A DNA stretch of 64,000 bases from Halolamina pelagica (GTDB taxonomy: Archaea; Halobacteriota; Halobacteria; Halobacteriales; Haloferacaceae): positions 1-64,000 of the forward strand of contig NZ_FOXI01000013.1 in the NCBI RefSeq assembly GCF_900115675.1. Direction: 5' to 3'. The notes beneath the pieces were generated by a model. That model made no database searches. It saw nothing but the letters and a program-made list of their open reading frames with translations, and was not told the DNA's origin. The translations under genes were made by a program, and so were the position numbers. Positions within the stretch are counted from its first letter, which is position 1. Each line of letters begins with the position of its first letter. Of this stretch, positions 7,910 to 16,323 are shown one piece after another.

Positions 7910-9439
7910 ATGGCCGAGTGCGTTTATACACCCGAGTTCGAGGGTGTGGAACGGTCGTGTCCGCGGCCGGCGACCGACGGACGGAAGCGGTGTCCGTTCC
8001 ACCTCGAGCCAGCCGAGCGCGACGCGGCGGGCGTCGGCCCTGGGGTCCTCCGTGCGGCGTTCGTCGCTGATCTGGAGGCGGACGACCCGCGACGCCGCGA
8101 GTACGTCGGTGTGGCGGTCCGCGACCTCGATCTGTGCGAACTCGTCGTCGACGGCGGCGATGCCCGCCGAATCGCGTTCCGCGACCTCAGTGTCGAAGGG
8201 ACGCTCGACCTCTCCGGATCGGTCTGGCGGCATCCGCTCGACCTTGAGGACGCCCGGATCGGCCAACTGGATGCTGCCGATGCTGCGTTCGAGCTGGATG
8301 TGACGGTGCGGGACTCGACCATCGGCAGCCAAGACGGGCCCGCAACCGCCCTCAGACTCGGCCGATCGACGCTCGAGCGGAGCCTCCGGGTCACTGCCGT
8401 CAAGTTCACCGGTGGCCTGGCCTTTCCGGGGTGCCGAATCCCGGGTTGGCTAACCTTCGACGACGTCGATGTCGCGGGGCGGACGCACTTCTCCGAGGCG
8501 TCGCTCGGGACGGCACAGTTCCTCCAAACGCGGTTCGGGGACACCATCGAGTTCAGCCGCGCCACCTGTGATCGTCTCACTTTCGACGGCGTGGGCCTGG
8601 CGACGGATGCTCGCCTGGACCTCTCCGAGGGAACATACAACCGGCTGCGGGTGTTTCCCGGCGGCGCGCTGACTTGCCTGCTTAACGAGGCGACCGTCGA
8701 CGGCGGTCAACTTGGCCAGCCCATCGGTGCCGACGCCAGGTACGACCTCACGGACGCGACGGTCGGTGCGATCGACCTTGACTGCAGCGTCGACACGCTC
8801 GACCGCTACCGGCTCTACCGGACGCGGTTCGAGGGCTTCGAGTTCGCCGCGTACCGGCCGGTCTTCCGCGCGAACCGGTGGAAACTACACTCGTACGTCG
8901 GCGATCCAGTCGAACCGAACTCGATCGAGGGTCTGGAACACACCTACCTCGAGGCCTGCCGGGGCGCGTCGACGATGGGCGACGCAGAAACCGCCTCGAA
9001 GTTCTTTGTCCGTGAATTGCGCTTTCGCCGGCGGCGGTACGCCACCCACGCCCGGTCGGCCGACTTCGGAGTCGTGCACCGGCTCGAGGCCGCAGCGCGG
9101 TGGGTGACGAACGGCTTTCTCGATTTCATCGCTGTTTACGGCGAACGACCGCACCGACCGCTGCTACTGGCACTGCTCGTGATCCTGACAAGTGCCCTCA
9201 TCTATCCCGCCACCGGTGGACTGGCGGCCGGCACTGGTCCGGTCACGTACGCGAGCGATGGAGTCGCGGCCCTCGTCGACGGACTGTACTTCAGCATGGT
9301 GACGTTCGCGACGTTGGGCCTCGGTGACGTCCACCCGGTCGGTAGCGTGGGGCGGTACGTCGCGGCCACCGAGGGCCTCACGGGTGCCTTCCTCACTGCG
9401 GTTTTTGTCTTCTCGCTCGGCCGGCGTGTCGCCCGCTGA
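7910..9439 (+). CDS. Pentapeptide-repeat-like protein fused to a two-helix potassium channel pore
   Basis: 509 residues in three parts. Residues 1-31 hold a small Cys/His motif: C4, C17, C28 and H31 (C-x10-C-x2-H), probably zinc-binding. Residues ~50-330 are irregular right-handed beta-helix repeats of pentapeptide type (runs such as LDLSGSVW, LDAADAAF, ARLDLSEGT). Residues ~395-509 carry two membrane helices flanking a pore loop with TLGLGD, the K+ selectivity-filter signature (TxGxGD). Such channel pores form tetramers in the cytoplasmic membrane. A repeat-rich domain on the N-terminus is likely a cytoplasmic sensor or docking part (inference). A second protein with the same N-terminal motif starts at 62911. 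Start ATG 7910 gives the motif at its expected position. Confidence 0.8.
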   Translation: MAECVYTPEFEGVERSCPRPATDGRKRCPFHLEPAERDAAGVGPGVLRAAFVADLEADDPRRREYVGVAVRDLDLCELVVDGGDARRIAFRDLSVEGTLDLSGSVWRHPLDLEDARIGQLDAADAAFELDVTVRDSTIGSQDGPATALRLGRSTLERSLRVTAVKFTGGLAFPGCRIPGWLTFDDVDVAGRTHFSEASLGTAQFLQTRFGDTIEFSRATCDRLTFDGVGLATDARLDLSEGTYNRLRVFPGGALTCLLNEATVDGGQLGQPIGADARYDLTDATVGAIDLDCSVDTLDRYRLYRTRFEGFEFAAYRPVFRANRWKLHSYVGDPVEPNSIEGLEHTYLEACRGASTMGDAETASKFFVRELRFRRRRYATHARSADFGVVHRLEAAARWVTNGFLDFIAVYGERPHRPLLLALLVILTSALIYPATGGLAAGTGPVTYASDGVAALVDGLYFSMVTFATLGLGDVHPVGSVGRYVAATEGLTGAFLTAVFVFSLGRRVAR

Positions 9440-9444
9440 TCCGT

Positions 9445-9675
9445 CGGGTATCCCTCCCCCAGACCGACCCTAGACAGCACCACCAGCATCAACAGACCCT
9501 GGACGACGATGCTGACGATGGCGATGCCGAAGTACCGCTTGAGTAGCGAGAGGTCGTCTTCGTACTGTGGCTTCTCCAGATTGACGGATCAGGAGTTGTC
9601 GAGGGTCCGGTCAGTGATTGGTTCGGTCTCTCCGTGTGCATGCTGGTGGTCGTCACCGTAATCGTGGGGATGACT
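9445..9675 (-). pseudogene. Remnant of a His-rich membrane protein gene
   Basis: One minus-strand frame reads SHPHDYGDDHQHAHGETE, then an in-frame TGA (9589-9591), then LEKPQYEDDLSLLKRYFG, IAIVSIVVQGLLMLVVL and runs into the tail of the channel gene. The His-rich segment before a membrane helix is typical of metal-transport or metal-related membrane proteins. No start codon and an internal stop mark it as a relic. No family can be named. Confidence 0.4.
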
Positions 9676-9790
9676 TGCCCCTATAAAATTGGTCTGTCAG
9701 TCGTATAAGGGGTTTGGAGGTGTATCCGCTCCATCTCTAAGGGGGGTAGTCGTCTGGGGGGTATTTCGGCTCAGAGCACGAACTAGACGT

Positions 9791-10891
9791 ATGGATGACC
9801 ACAAAACTGGAGGGAATCGGGGGGGTGCGCCAAATAGCGTGTTTTCCGACCTCTATGGGGAGCTCAAGTCGTTACCGGTCACCGTGGAATCGGTCTCGTT
9901 CGAGGGGAAGCGTATCGAGACGGAACGGCAGACCTTCGAGCGGACCATCATTCGAGTTCGGGGAGATGACGCAACCGGGTTCGGGGAGGATGTCACTCGA
10001 CCCATCGAGGCACACGAGCGACTCCGCGAGGATGGACTGCCCCTTCCGACTGGCGATTGGACTATCGAAACGTTCTCTGACGCTCTCGATACCGATCCGG
10101 TTCGCTTAGAGCAGACAGTGCCCAGAGAGACACCTGAGCATTTGCGCTGGGCAATCGAGAGTGCAGCCCTGGATCTAGCGCTCAAACAAGCAGGACGAAC
10201 ATTGGCCACGGTGCTGGATCGAGTGTACGAGCCCATGGCATTCGTTGTTAGTCCACGGCTTGGTGACCCTCCACGTACACGTCCCGTGGACCGCTTCCTC
10301 GATACGAATCCAAATGTCGAGTTCAAGATTGATGTCCCTGACACACCAAGTGATGAGTTACTCTCGGCACTGTCGGAAACAGGTGCGATTCGAATCCTGG
10401 ACCTAAAAGCACAGTACGATTCGGACGTCAGTGCCCCCGTTGATCCGGACCTCTATCAGCGGTTATTCGAGACCTTTCCAAATGCGCTCATCGAGGATCC
10501 AGCCGTCACAGATGCGACACGACCCGTGCTCGAGGAATATTCTGACCGGATCTCCTGGGATGCCCCGATAACAAGTGTCGAAAGCATCAAAAACCTCCCG
10601 TGGGAACCAACTATCCTTAATATCAAACCGTGTCGGTCTGGGACGCTCGATTCCCTCTGTCGTATTCTCGAATATGCCTCCCAACACGACATCGAACTCT
10701 ATGGAGGCGGAATGTTCGAGCTCGACGCCGGCCGAGCGCACTCACAGGCAATAGCATCGCTGTTCTATCCGAATGGACCAAATGACCTCGCACCACCTGT
10801 GTATCACGAGTACCAGGCCGACAAATCCTATCCTCCGAGTCCGCTGGATCCACCAGCCAAACCGACTGGGATCGGCTGGTATTCTAGGTGA
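9791..10891 (+). CDS. Enolase-superfamily protein (MLE/OSBS-like subgroup)
   Basis: 366 residues from ATG 9791; an in-frame GTG 34 codons upstream gives an unlikely N-terminus. An N-terminal capping domain precedes a TIM barrel with the superfamily pattern in order: Lys in FKIDV, Asp in ILDLKAQYD, Glu in IEDPA, Asp in SWDAPI, and Lys in LNIKPCRSG. These provide the Mg2+-binding acids and the general bases that abstract an alpha-proton from a carboxylate substrate. The substrate is not predictable; candidates are cycloisomerase, racemase or succinylbenzoate-synthase-like reactions. The C-terminus GGGMFELDAGRAHSQAIASL is also typical. The gene stands alone between a relic and an IS fragment. 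Confidence 0.7.
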   Translation: MDDHKTGGNRGGAPNSVFSDLYGELKSLPVTVESVSFEGKRIETERQTFERTIIRVRGDDATGFGEDVTRPIEAHERLREDGLPLPTGDWTIETFSDALDTDPVRLEQTVPRETPEHLRWAIESAALDLALKQAGRTLATVLDRVYEPMAFVVSPRLGDPPRTRPVDRFLDTNPNVEFKIDVPDTPSDELLSALSETGAIRILDLKAQYDSDVSAPVDPDLYQRLFETFPNALIEDPAVTDATRPVLEEYSDRISWDAPITSVESIKNLPWEPTILNIKPCRSGTLDSLCRILEYASQHDIELYGGGMFELDAGRAHSQAIASLFYPNGPNDLAPPVYHEYQADKSYPPSPLDPPAKPTGIGWYSR

Positions 10892-11001
10892 CAACGGTCG
10901 TTTGACTCCCCGGGAATTGTGTCCGGCTCTGGTGAGATTCTCTGCTTTACTCAGCTTTGCACGTTGAAGTAGGAGCATGACGTAGCCGGTAGCAAGGACG
11001 G

Positions 11002-11880
11002 ATGATGCCGATTACGAATTTCTTGTCGAGTACGCGCGTGTTCGACGAGTTCGACTCGATGTCACCGGCACAACGCCGTCACGCCAAAACCTACGCCACC
11101 GGTCTTGTTGCGGCCAGCAACAAGACCGTAGCGGGCATCGCACGCGAAGTCCTTCCAGCCAACAGCAAACGCGCCATCAACAAGTTCCTCACCGAGTACG
11201 ACGGGGACGAACAGCAGTTCAACCACGAACTCCTCGAAGAACTCCAGAAACATGGTGAAACACGCTGGTTAACAGACGGCTACATCATCCTTGACGACAC
11301 GATAACCCAGAAAACCGGGAACGAAGTCCCCGGAGTCGGCCGTTTCTATCATCACGCCGAAGATGACATTGTCTGAGGTCAAGGCCTCATCTACGCTTTC
11401 TACGCTGACGACAAAACGGCCTATCCGCTCACCTTCCGTCTCTACGAACATCACGACGGCCACGATACCAAATACGATCTGGCCAGAGACATCGTCACGG
11501 AACTCGAAGAAGAGGTAGGTGTGCCTGCGGACACCTATCTCTTCGACTCATGGGTCGCCCACGATTCTGGACCTCCTGACCACATCGAAGCCTACGGCAA
11601 GGACTGGATCGGCCCCCTTCGAAGCAATCGTAAGGTGACATACGCCGGCGATGTAATTCGCATCAATGCGCTGGCAGAGCGCATCGACACGACTGAACGC
11701 GACATCGAGGACGACACCTATCACATCTGGACGAAGAAGCTTCCCGTCTCACAGCTGGGAGACGTGAAGCTGGCTATTGCCGAGAAAGAAACCGACGATT
11801 GCCCACTTCGCGAACACATCGATGAGAATGAACACAAGTGGCTTATCGCAGTCGGACGGTTCAAGCCCACACGTAGATAG
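11002..11880 (+). pseudogene. DDE transposase broken by an in-frame stop
   Basis: The frame opens with MMPITNFLSS (11002) and runs to TGA at 11374-11376, then continues in the same frame as GQGLIYAFYADDKTAYPL to a stop at 11880. Context (DIV-stop-GQGLIY) suggests a Trp codon TGG changed to TGA. LDDTITQKTG and LFDSWVAH provide the first two catalytic aspartates of a DDE transposase; the family may be IS4/IS701-like. At about 292 codons it is shorter than expected and the third acidic residue is not evident, so the 3-prime end is probably also lost. It sits 88 bases upstream of the nitric oxide reductase. Confidence 0.7.
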
Positions 11881-11967
11881 GTCAGATTAGCGTGACACCC
11901 GTGACGCTCCGGTATCGTTCTTCCATAGGACCATATTTTATGTCACGAGAGTGTGTGGGTGAGACAC

Positions 11968-14280
11968 ATGGAGGTACGCCGAAAGACCCTCGCAAAGTTG
12001 CTCGTGGTGGCGTTTGTTTTCAATTTAATCGTGATGGGTCTGGGGGCGTACCACGCGTACGAGCAATCTCCGGAACGGCCGGACCGCGTCGTCGGTCCCG
12101 ACGGCGCCGTCCTCGCCACGAATGAAGACATCGTCGCGGGAAAGGCTGCCTTTCAGCAAAACGGCCTGATGAATTCGGGATCGATACTCGGGAATGGCGC
12201 GTACTTCGGGTCCGACTACACTGCGGACGCGCAGGAACGTATGGTAACTAACATGCGCGAGTACGTCGCCCGCGAACGCTACGACACGGCGTACGACTCT
12301 CTCCCCGCGCCCGACCAAGCCGCAGTGAACGAGATCGTCAAGAACCAACTGCGGGAGGGTTCGTTCGGTGAGACGATGGAACTCACCGCCGCGGAAGCCT
12401 ACGCGTACCGCGAGGTGCGCGAAGCGTACGTTGATCGCTACTACGACGGCGCGCTGGAACACGGGATACCTGCACAGTTCGTCGAGACCCGTGAGGATGC
12501 GCAGCGGTTCGCCGATTTCGCGCTCTGGACCGCGATGTTCGCCTCGATAGACCGTCCCGGGAGTTCGGTCTCGTGGACGAACGAGTGGCCGTACAACCCC
12601 GGCGCCGGGAACACGCCGCCCACGTCTTCGATGACGTGGAGCGTCGTCGCGATGGTGCTCCTCGTCGGCGGGGCCGGTGCAGGTATCTGGCTCTACATGT
12701 CCGTCGACCTTACCGAGCCCGACACTGAGGGCGTCGACGTCCCCCACCCGAACGAGATTGACCTCCTCCCGAGTCAGTTCGCCGCTATCCGCTTCGTCCC
12801 GGTAGCGGCTATGCTCTTCGTCATCCAGACGCTTCTCGGGGGGTTGATGGCACACTACTACATCGAACGTGAGGGGTTCTACGGCATCGCAGAAGCCCTC
12901 GGCATCGATGCAGTGGCGAACCTGCCTTTCGCTATCACGAAAGCCTGGCACATCGATCTCGCAGTACTCTGGATTGCGACCCTCTGGCTCGGTGTTGGCC
13001 TCTTCCTCCCACCATTGCTCACCGGTCACGAGCCGAACAACCAGAAACGGTACATCCACGTCCTGTTGGGCGCACTGGTCGTCGTCGTCGGCGGCGGATT
13101 ACTGGGCATCTGGCTCGGCGCCCAGGGCTACATTGACGGTGAGCTCTGGTGGATTCTCGGCAATGAAGGCCTCGAATACCTAGAGGTCGGCCGGCTCTGG
13201 CAGGTCGGTCTGCTCGCCGGGTTCATTCTCTGGGCAGCCCTCGTCGCCCGCGGCTTCAAACCCTTGCTCGACCGGGAAGAGCGGTACGGGCTCGCCCACA
13301 TGATTCTCTACGCGGGTGGATCCATCGCGCTGCTCTTCTCCGCGAGCATGTTGTATACGCCCAAGACCACGATGCCAGTGACGGAGTTCTGGCGCTGGTG
13401 GGTCGTCCATATGTGGGTCGAGGGCGCCTTCGAGTTCTTCGTCGTCGCCATTATCGGCATCTCGCTCGTCGCCATGAACCTCCTTACCCGGCGCAGCGCG
13501 GCGAAAGCCGTCATGTTCCAAGCGTTGTTCGTGATGGGGGCCGGCGTCATCGGTGTCAGCCACCACTACTGGTGGATCGGCATGCCCGAGTACTGGATCC
13601 CCATGGGCAGCGTCTTCTCCACGCTGGAGTTCATCCCGCTGATCTTCATCCTTTACGAAGCCCTCGGCGAGTACCGCGCGATGATGGGGGCAGGCAAGGA
13701 CTTCCCCTATCGGCTGGCATTCATGTTCATCATCGCTTCCGCATTCTGGAACTTCGTCGGCGGTGGTGTGCTCGGGTTCTTCATCAACCTCCCGCTCGTC
13801 AACTACTACGAGCACGGCACCTTCCTCACGGTCGGCCACGCACACGGCGCGATGTTCGGCGCGTTCGGCTTCCTCGCACTAGGCATGGCCGTCTACGCCC
13901 TCCAGTTCACCACCAAACCTGGGAAGTGGAATCCGACAAATCTCCGGCGGGCATTCTGGTTGTTGAACGCTGGCCTCGCGTGGATGGTCTTTATCGGCGA
14001 TATTCCCGTTGGCTTCCTCCAGTTACAGACCGTCTTCACGGAGAACTACGACGCCGCCCGCTCGCTCGCCTTCTACAACCGCGACATCGTTCAGTGGCTA
14101 TTCTGGGCGCGCCTCCCTGGCGACATCCTCATCATCGTAGGCGCGAGCGTGTTCGGCTATGATGTCCTGAAGAAACGGTTTGTCCGCCGTGAGGAACCCG
14201 ACACGGTGCCAGAGGGAACGATCATTTCTCGGCGTATCTTCGCCGAAGATGACGCGGGTACCGACCTCGACGACGACTAA
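11968..14280 (+). CDS. norB: Quinol-dependent nitric oxide reductase (qNOR)
   Basis: 770 residues; a single-subunit nitric oxide reductase. The ATG at 11968 is preferred over an in-frame GTG five codons upstream. One N-terminal helix (AKLLVVAFVFNLIVMGLGAY) and a large extracytoplasmic region without a CxxCH heme-c site are the qNOR hallmark. A heme-copper-oxidase-like core of about 12 helices follows. Conserved histidines are seen in ITKAWHID, HMWVEGAFEFF, SHHYWWIG (HH for the non-heme iron) and VGHAHGAMFG (heme ligands). It reduces 2 NO to N2O at the membrane using quinol electrons, either in denitrification or NO detoxification. No other denitrification gene is in the window, and a transposase relic lies in the promoter region. 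Confidence 0.95.
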   Translation: MEVRRKTLAKLLVVAFVFNLIVMGLGAYHAYEQSPERPDRVVGPDGAVLATNEDIVAGKAAFQQNGLMNSGSILGNGAYFGSDYTADAQERMVTNMREYVARERYDTAYDSLPAPDQAAVNEIVKNQLREGSFGETMELTAAEAYAYREVREAYVDRYYDGALEHGIPAQFVETREDAQRFADFALWTAMFASIDRPGSSVSWTNEWPYNPGAGNTPPTSSMTWSVVAMVLLVGGAGAGIWLYMSVDLTEPDTEGVDVPHPNEIDLLPSQFAAIRFVPVAAMLFVIQTLLGGLMAHYYIEREGFYGIAEALGIDAVANLPFAITKAWHIDLAVLWIATLWLGVGLFLPPLLTGHEPNNQKRYIHVLLGALVVVVGGGLLGIWLGAQGYIDGELWWILGNEGLEYLEVGRLWQVGLLAGFILWAALVARGFKPLLDREERYGLAHMILYAGGSIALLFSASMLYTPKTTMPVTEFWRWWVVHMWVEGAFEFFVVAIIGISLVAMNLLTRRSAAKAVMFQALFVMGAGVIGVSHHYWWIGMPEYWIPMGSVFSTLEFIPLIFILYEALGEYRAMMGAGKDFPYRLAFMFIIASAFWNFVGGGVLGFFINLPLVNYYEHGTFLTVGHAHGAMFGAFGFLALGMAVYALQFTTKPGKWNPTNLRRAFWLLNAGLAWMVFIGDIPVGFLQLQTVFTENYDAARSLAFYNRDIVQWLFWARLPGDILIIVGASVFGYDVLKKRFVRREEPDTVPEGTIISRRIFAEDDAGTDLDDD

Positions 14281-14689
14281 CGCCCACCGTCATACAAATC
14301 ATTAATTACCCCTTTCTTTCTCGCTGAGATTGTGCCGGCTTCTCGCTAATTAGAGCCGACCGCACCGGAGACCCGATGCAGTCGGTGAATCAGCAGTGAT
14401 CAACATGGCCTGTCACAGGAAGATGTGCTACTGAGTACCATAATTCTTTGGCCATTTCTCCGTTTGATGACGACCACATCAAAACGAAGCTGTTGGAAGT
14501 GGCCCAGTGTGGAAGTCTATCTGGGTGGTGCTGATCTCGTGGAGTCGAACCACAAGACCCGACCGCGAAGACTGCGTGGATGGCAGCGGGTATCGAATTC
14601 GGCCAGTTCGGCTTGCAGAGCCCCAGGGTGATCGAACGGCGATCATCCGAGAGACGCGTTGGATGACCGAACGATACGCTAATGCCCCC
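14281..14689. other. Region without a supported gene
   Basis: About 410 bases between the nitric oxide reductase and the His-rich module. The first 70 bases are AT-rich (TCATTAATTACCCCTTTC), suitable for transcription termination. Short frames in 14425-14709 on both strands lack recognisable features. Confidence 0.5.
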
Positions 14690-15142
14690 TTACGGCGGGT
14701 TTGAGACACTATTCAGCTGCTCCATGTCGTCATCCTCGTACGCTGCCCGGCACATCGCATGAACGGCACGCGTCACGAGTGAGACCTCCGTCACGTCGAT
14801 ACAGGACGGCTCAGCGGCCGTCGTCGCGGCCTCGGGCGGAGGATGGAAGTGGATCTCGGGCGAGTGTGTATTCGGGTGGCGATCGAAGCGCCAGTTGATG
14901 TCGTCGCTATCGACGTAGTGGAACGCATACATCCCCAGTTCGCTCCACTGGATATCGAGCCGAGCGCTGTCGGCGTCGCCGAGCCCATCGCTGAGACTGA
15001 TCTGTAGTTCCGTGGGGGCGACGACGTCGTCATACGCTGTTTCGTCGACGAGCGGTTCGAGTTCGAGCCAGAGATCACGAATCCGCTGGAGCGCCGGGAG
15101 ATAGACCGGCCCGAACTCGCCGGCTCGGTCGTCCCCGTTCAT
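14690..15142 (-). CDS. His-rich HFHPPP-motif protein, module 1
   Basis: 150 residues from ATG 15142, which overlaps the regulator stop as ATGA, so translation is coupled. The signature is RFDRHPNTH, five residues, HFHPPP in the centre, followed by a helical C-terminus. The same signature (RWDRHPNPH, spacer, HFHPPP) occurs in the protein at 32275-32709, which is also preceded by a winged-helix gene. The clustered conserved histidines, Asp and Arg suggest a metal site or a catalytic centre. I know no biochemical function for the family. By analogy of gene order it could be the effector of a toxin-antitoxin-like or stress-response pair. Confidence 0.7.
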   Translation of the reverse strand: MNGDDRAGEFGPVYLPALQRIRDLWLELEPLVDETAYDDVVAPTELQISLSDGLGDADSARLDIQWSELGMYAFHYVDSDDINWRFDRHPNTHSPEIHFHPPPEAATTAAEPSCIDVTEVSLVTRAVHAMCRAAYEDDDMEQLNSVSNPP

Positions 15143-15651
15143 ACCGCGAGCTGGTGGCTGGCCTCGTCGTAGGCGAGTGCTGCGTGGGCAACGGCGAGAT
15201 TTTGCCGCGTCGTGCGCCACGCGGTGAGATCGTCCCAGCCCTCAGTCTCGTCGGCGTCGAGTTGCTGGGTGAGTTCCTCCGGTGACACCACGTCGTAGCG
15301 GTCCTCGTAGCGCCGGATCTCGGCCTTCATCTCTTTGATGCTGTCGAGCAACTCCGGCCGATCGACTTCCTCACGCAGTTCGCGGATCCGGGACATCAAA
15401 ATTCGGTCGGTGTTGCGCTTGTACAGCGTTGTTTGGCCGTCCTGTTCCGTCTCGGCAAAGCCCGTGTTCACGAGCGCCCTGCAGTGTCGACGTGCCGTCG
15501 GCTCGCTTACGAGGGCGCGGTCGGCGATCTCGGCTGCCGACTGCCCGTCGTGGGTTTGTTCGACCATCTCGTACACTCGCTCGAACGGCGTGGTCTCCTC
15601 TTTCCAGTCCGCTTTGACCTGCTCGTTGACGTCCTCCCATGTCTCGGTCAT
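15139..15651 (-). CDS. Winged-helix transcriptional regulator, module 1
   Basis: 170 residues from ATG 15651 (MTETWEDV). An N-terminal helix precedes a helix-turn-helix, SAAEIADRALVSEPTARRHC, with a wing (GQTTLYKRN) at residues ~35-80. A long alpha-helical, probably coiled-coil segment (IRELREEVDRPELLDSIKEM, EIRRYEDRYDVVSPEEL) follows for dimerisation. The paralogue at 32718-33257 has the same order and the shared RYD..SP segment. It overlaps the downstream His-rich gene by ATGA and so likely controls the pair. A palindrome at 15683-15695 upstream is a candidate operator. The frame is open further upstream but has no halophilic composition there. Confidence 0.8.
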   Translation of the reverse strand: MTETWEDVNEQVKADWKEETTPFERVYEMVEQTHDGQSAAEIADRALVSEPTARRHCRALVNTGFAETEQDGQTTLYKRNTDRILMSRIRELREEVDRPELLDSIKEMKAEIRRYEDRYDVVSPEELTQQLDADETEGWDDLTAWRTTRQNLAVAHAALAYDEASHQLAV

Positions 15652-15682
15652 ACTGGGTGCTATGCGCGCTATGAAGAAATAA

Positions 15683-15699
15683 TTTCCTGAGGAAACTAT
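15683..15699 (-). promoter_or_regulatory. Candidate operator TTTCCTGAGGAAA of module 1
   Basis: A 13-base near-perfect palindrome (6-base arms) 32 bases upstream of the regulator start. With the following CTAT it contains AGGAAACTAT, the complement of ATAGTTTCCT found upstream of the second module (33295-33304). Shared sequence at both modules supports autoregulation. Confidence 0.5.
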
Positions 15700-15728
15700 A
15701 CACCGACAATGCTTGTGCAGCAGCCTTG

Positions 15729-15898
15729 TCAGGCTACCTGCTCCTCTAACGTCTCGTAGTGTGTCCGGACCGTCATTGGCGTGACGTTCCCTGTCTCCGC
15801 GACGTCGCTTTGCGTTACCCACTCCCCGCTTTGTAGAGACAGACCGCTGCGAACCCGGTCGGATGGACGCCTGTCGTGACGCCGCGCTCTTCGGCCTT
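15729..15898 (-). pseudogene. 3-prime fragment of a TFB gene with a frameshift
   Basis: One frame reads KAEERGVTTGVHPTGFAAV, CLYKAG (second cyclin repeat of TFB); after a shift near 15840 another frame reads SGEWVTQSDVAETGNVTPM, TVRTHYETLEEQVA and stop, the normal TFB C-terminus. It is a decayed copy of the last ~60 codons. Its 5-prime side is fused at about 15890-15900 to the zinc-finger fragment. Confidence 0.6.
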
Positions 15899-16043
15899 TC
15901 TGCCCCGCGATGCGTCTGAGCTCCTCGATGAGGTGGTTTGGTGTGATTGACCGCTTGTGGCCAGCCATGTGGCCCGCAATATCGACGTTCGTTTCGAACG
16001 ATTTTCCGCAGATATCGTACGTGTAGTCTCCATCGACTTTCAT
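15885..16043 (-). pseudogene. Truncated zinc-finger protein fragment
   Basis: From ATG 16043 the sequence reads MKVDGDYTYDICGKSFETN, VDIAGHMAGHKRSITPNHLI, EELRRIAGQKG. This is the start of a haloarchaeal family with one C2H2-like finger (normally CDxCGxxF, x10, HxxxH) followed by homing-endonuclease-associated repeats. Here the first Cys is replaced by Tyr (YDICG), and the protein breaks off inside the first repeat, where it joins the TFB fragment through a short similar stretch (AGAAAGGCC). It is non-functional in all likelihood. Confidence 0.55.
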
Positions 16044-16057
16044 GCGTAACTCCGAGG

Positions 16058-16092
16058 GTGGACACGCCCGCACCCTCGTGGGACAAACTCGC
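16058..16092 (-). repeat. GC-rich leader hairpin, copy C
   Basis: GCCCGCACCCTCGTGGGACAAACTCG lies about 15-50 bases upstream of the zinc-finger fragment start, closely resembling copy A upstream of TFB (ACAAACTCG flank identical). Confidence 0.4.
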
Positions 16093-16323
16093 TCGACGCG
16101 CACCCTTCCCCCGGTTTCTGGCATGAATCTCAGACTGGTTTCCGAGGTTGTGGGTGTGCGCGCAGCGAAGCGAGCACGAAGGAGAGAGTGGGGTCTGGGT
16201 CGGTCCGGCACACAGCGAACAAGGAGGCTGCTCCGACTGGCTATGCTTCCCACCAGCGATCGCGCTCCGGGAAGTGGATGGTGCTCCAGCCCGTCACGGC
16301 CAGCAAGACACCGACCACTCTCG

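Noticed and set aside
12025-13059. 344-codon minus-strand frame inside the nitric oxide reductase gene
   Set aside because: Antisense shadow of norB, whose conserved histidines and helices are beyond doubt.
14425-14709. Short frames on both strands after norB
   Set aside because: No consistent frame, start or motif; could be decayed DNA but no family is visible.
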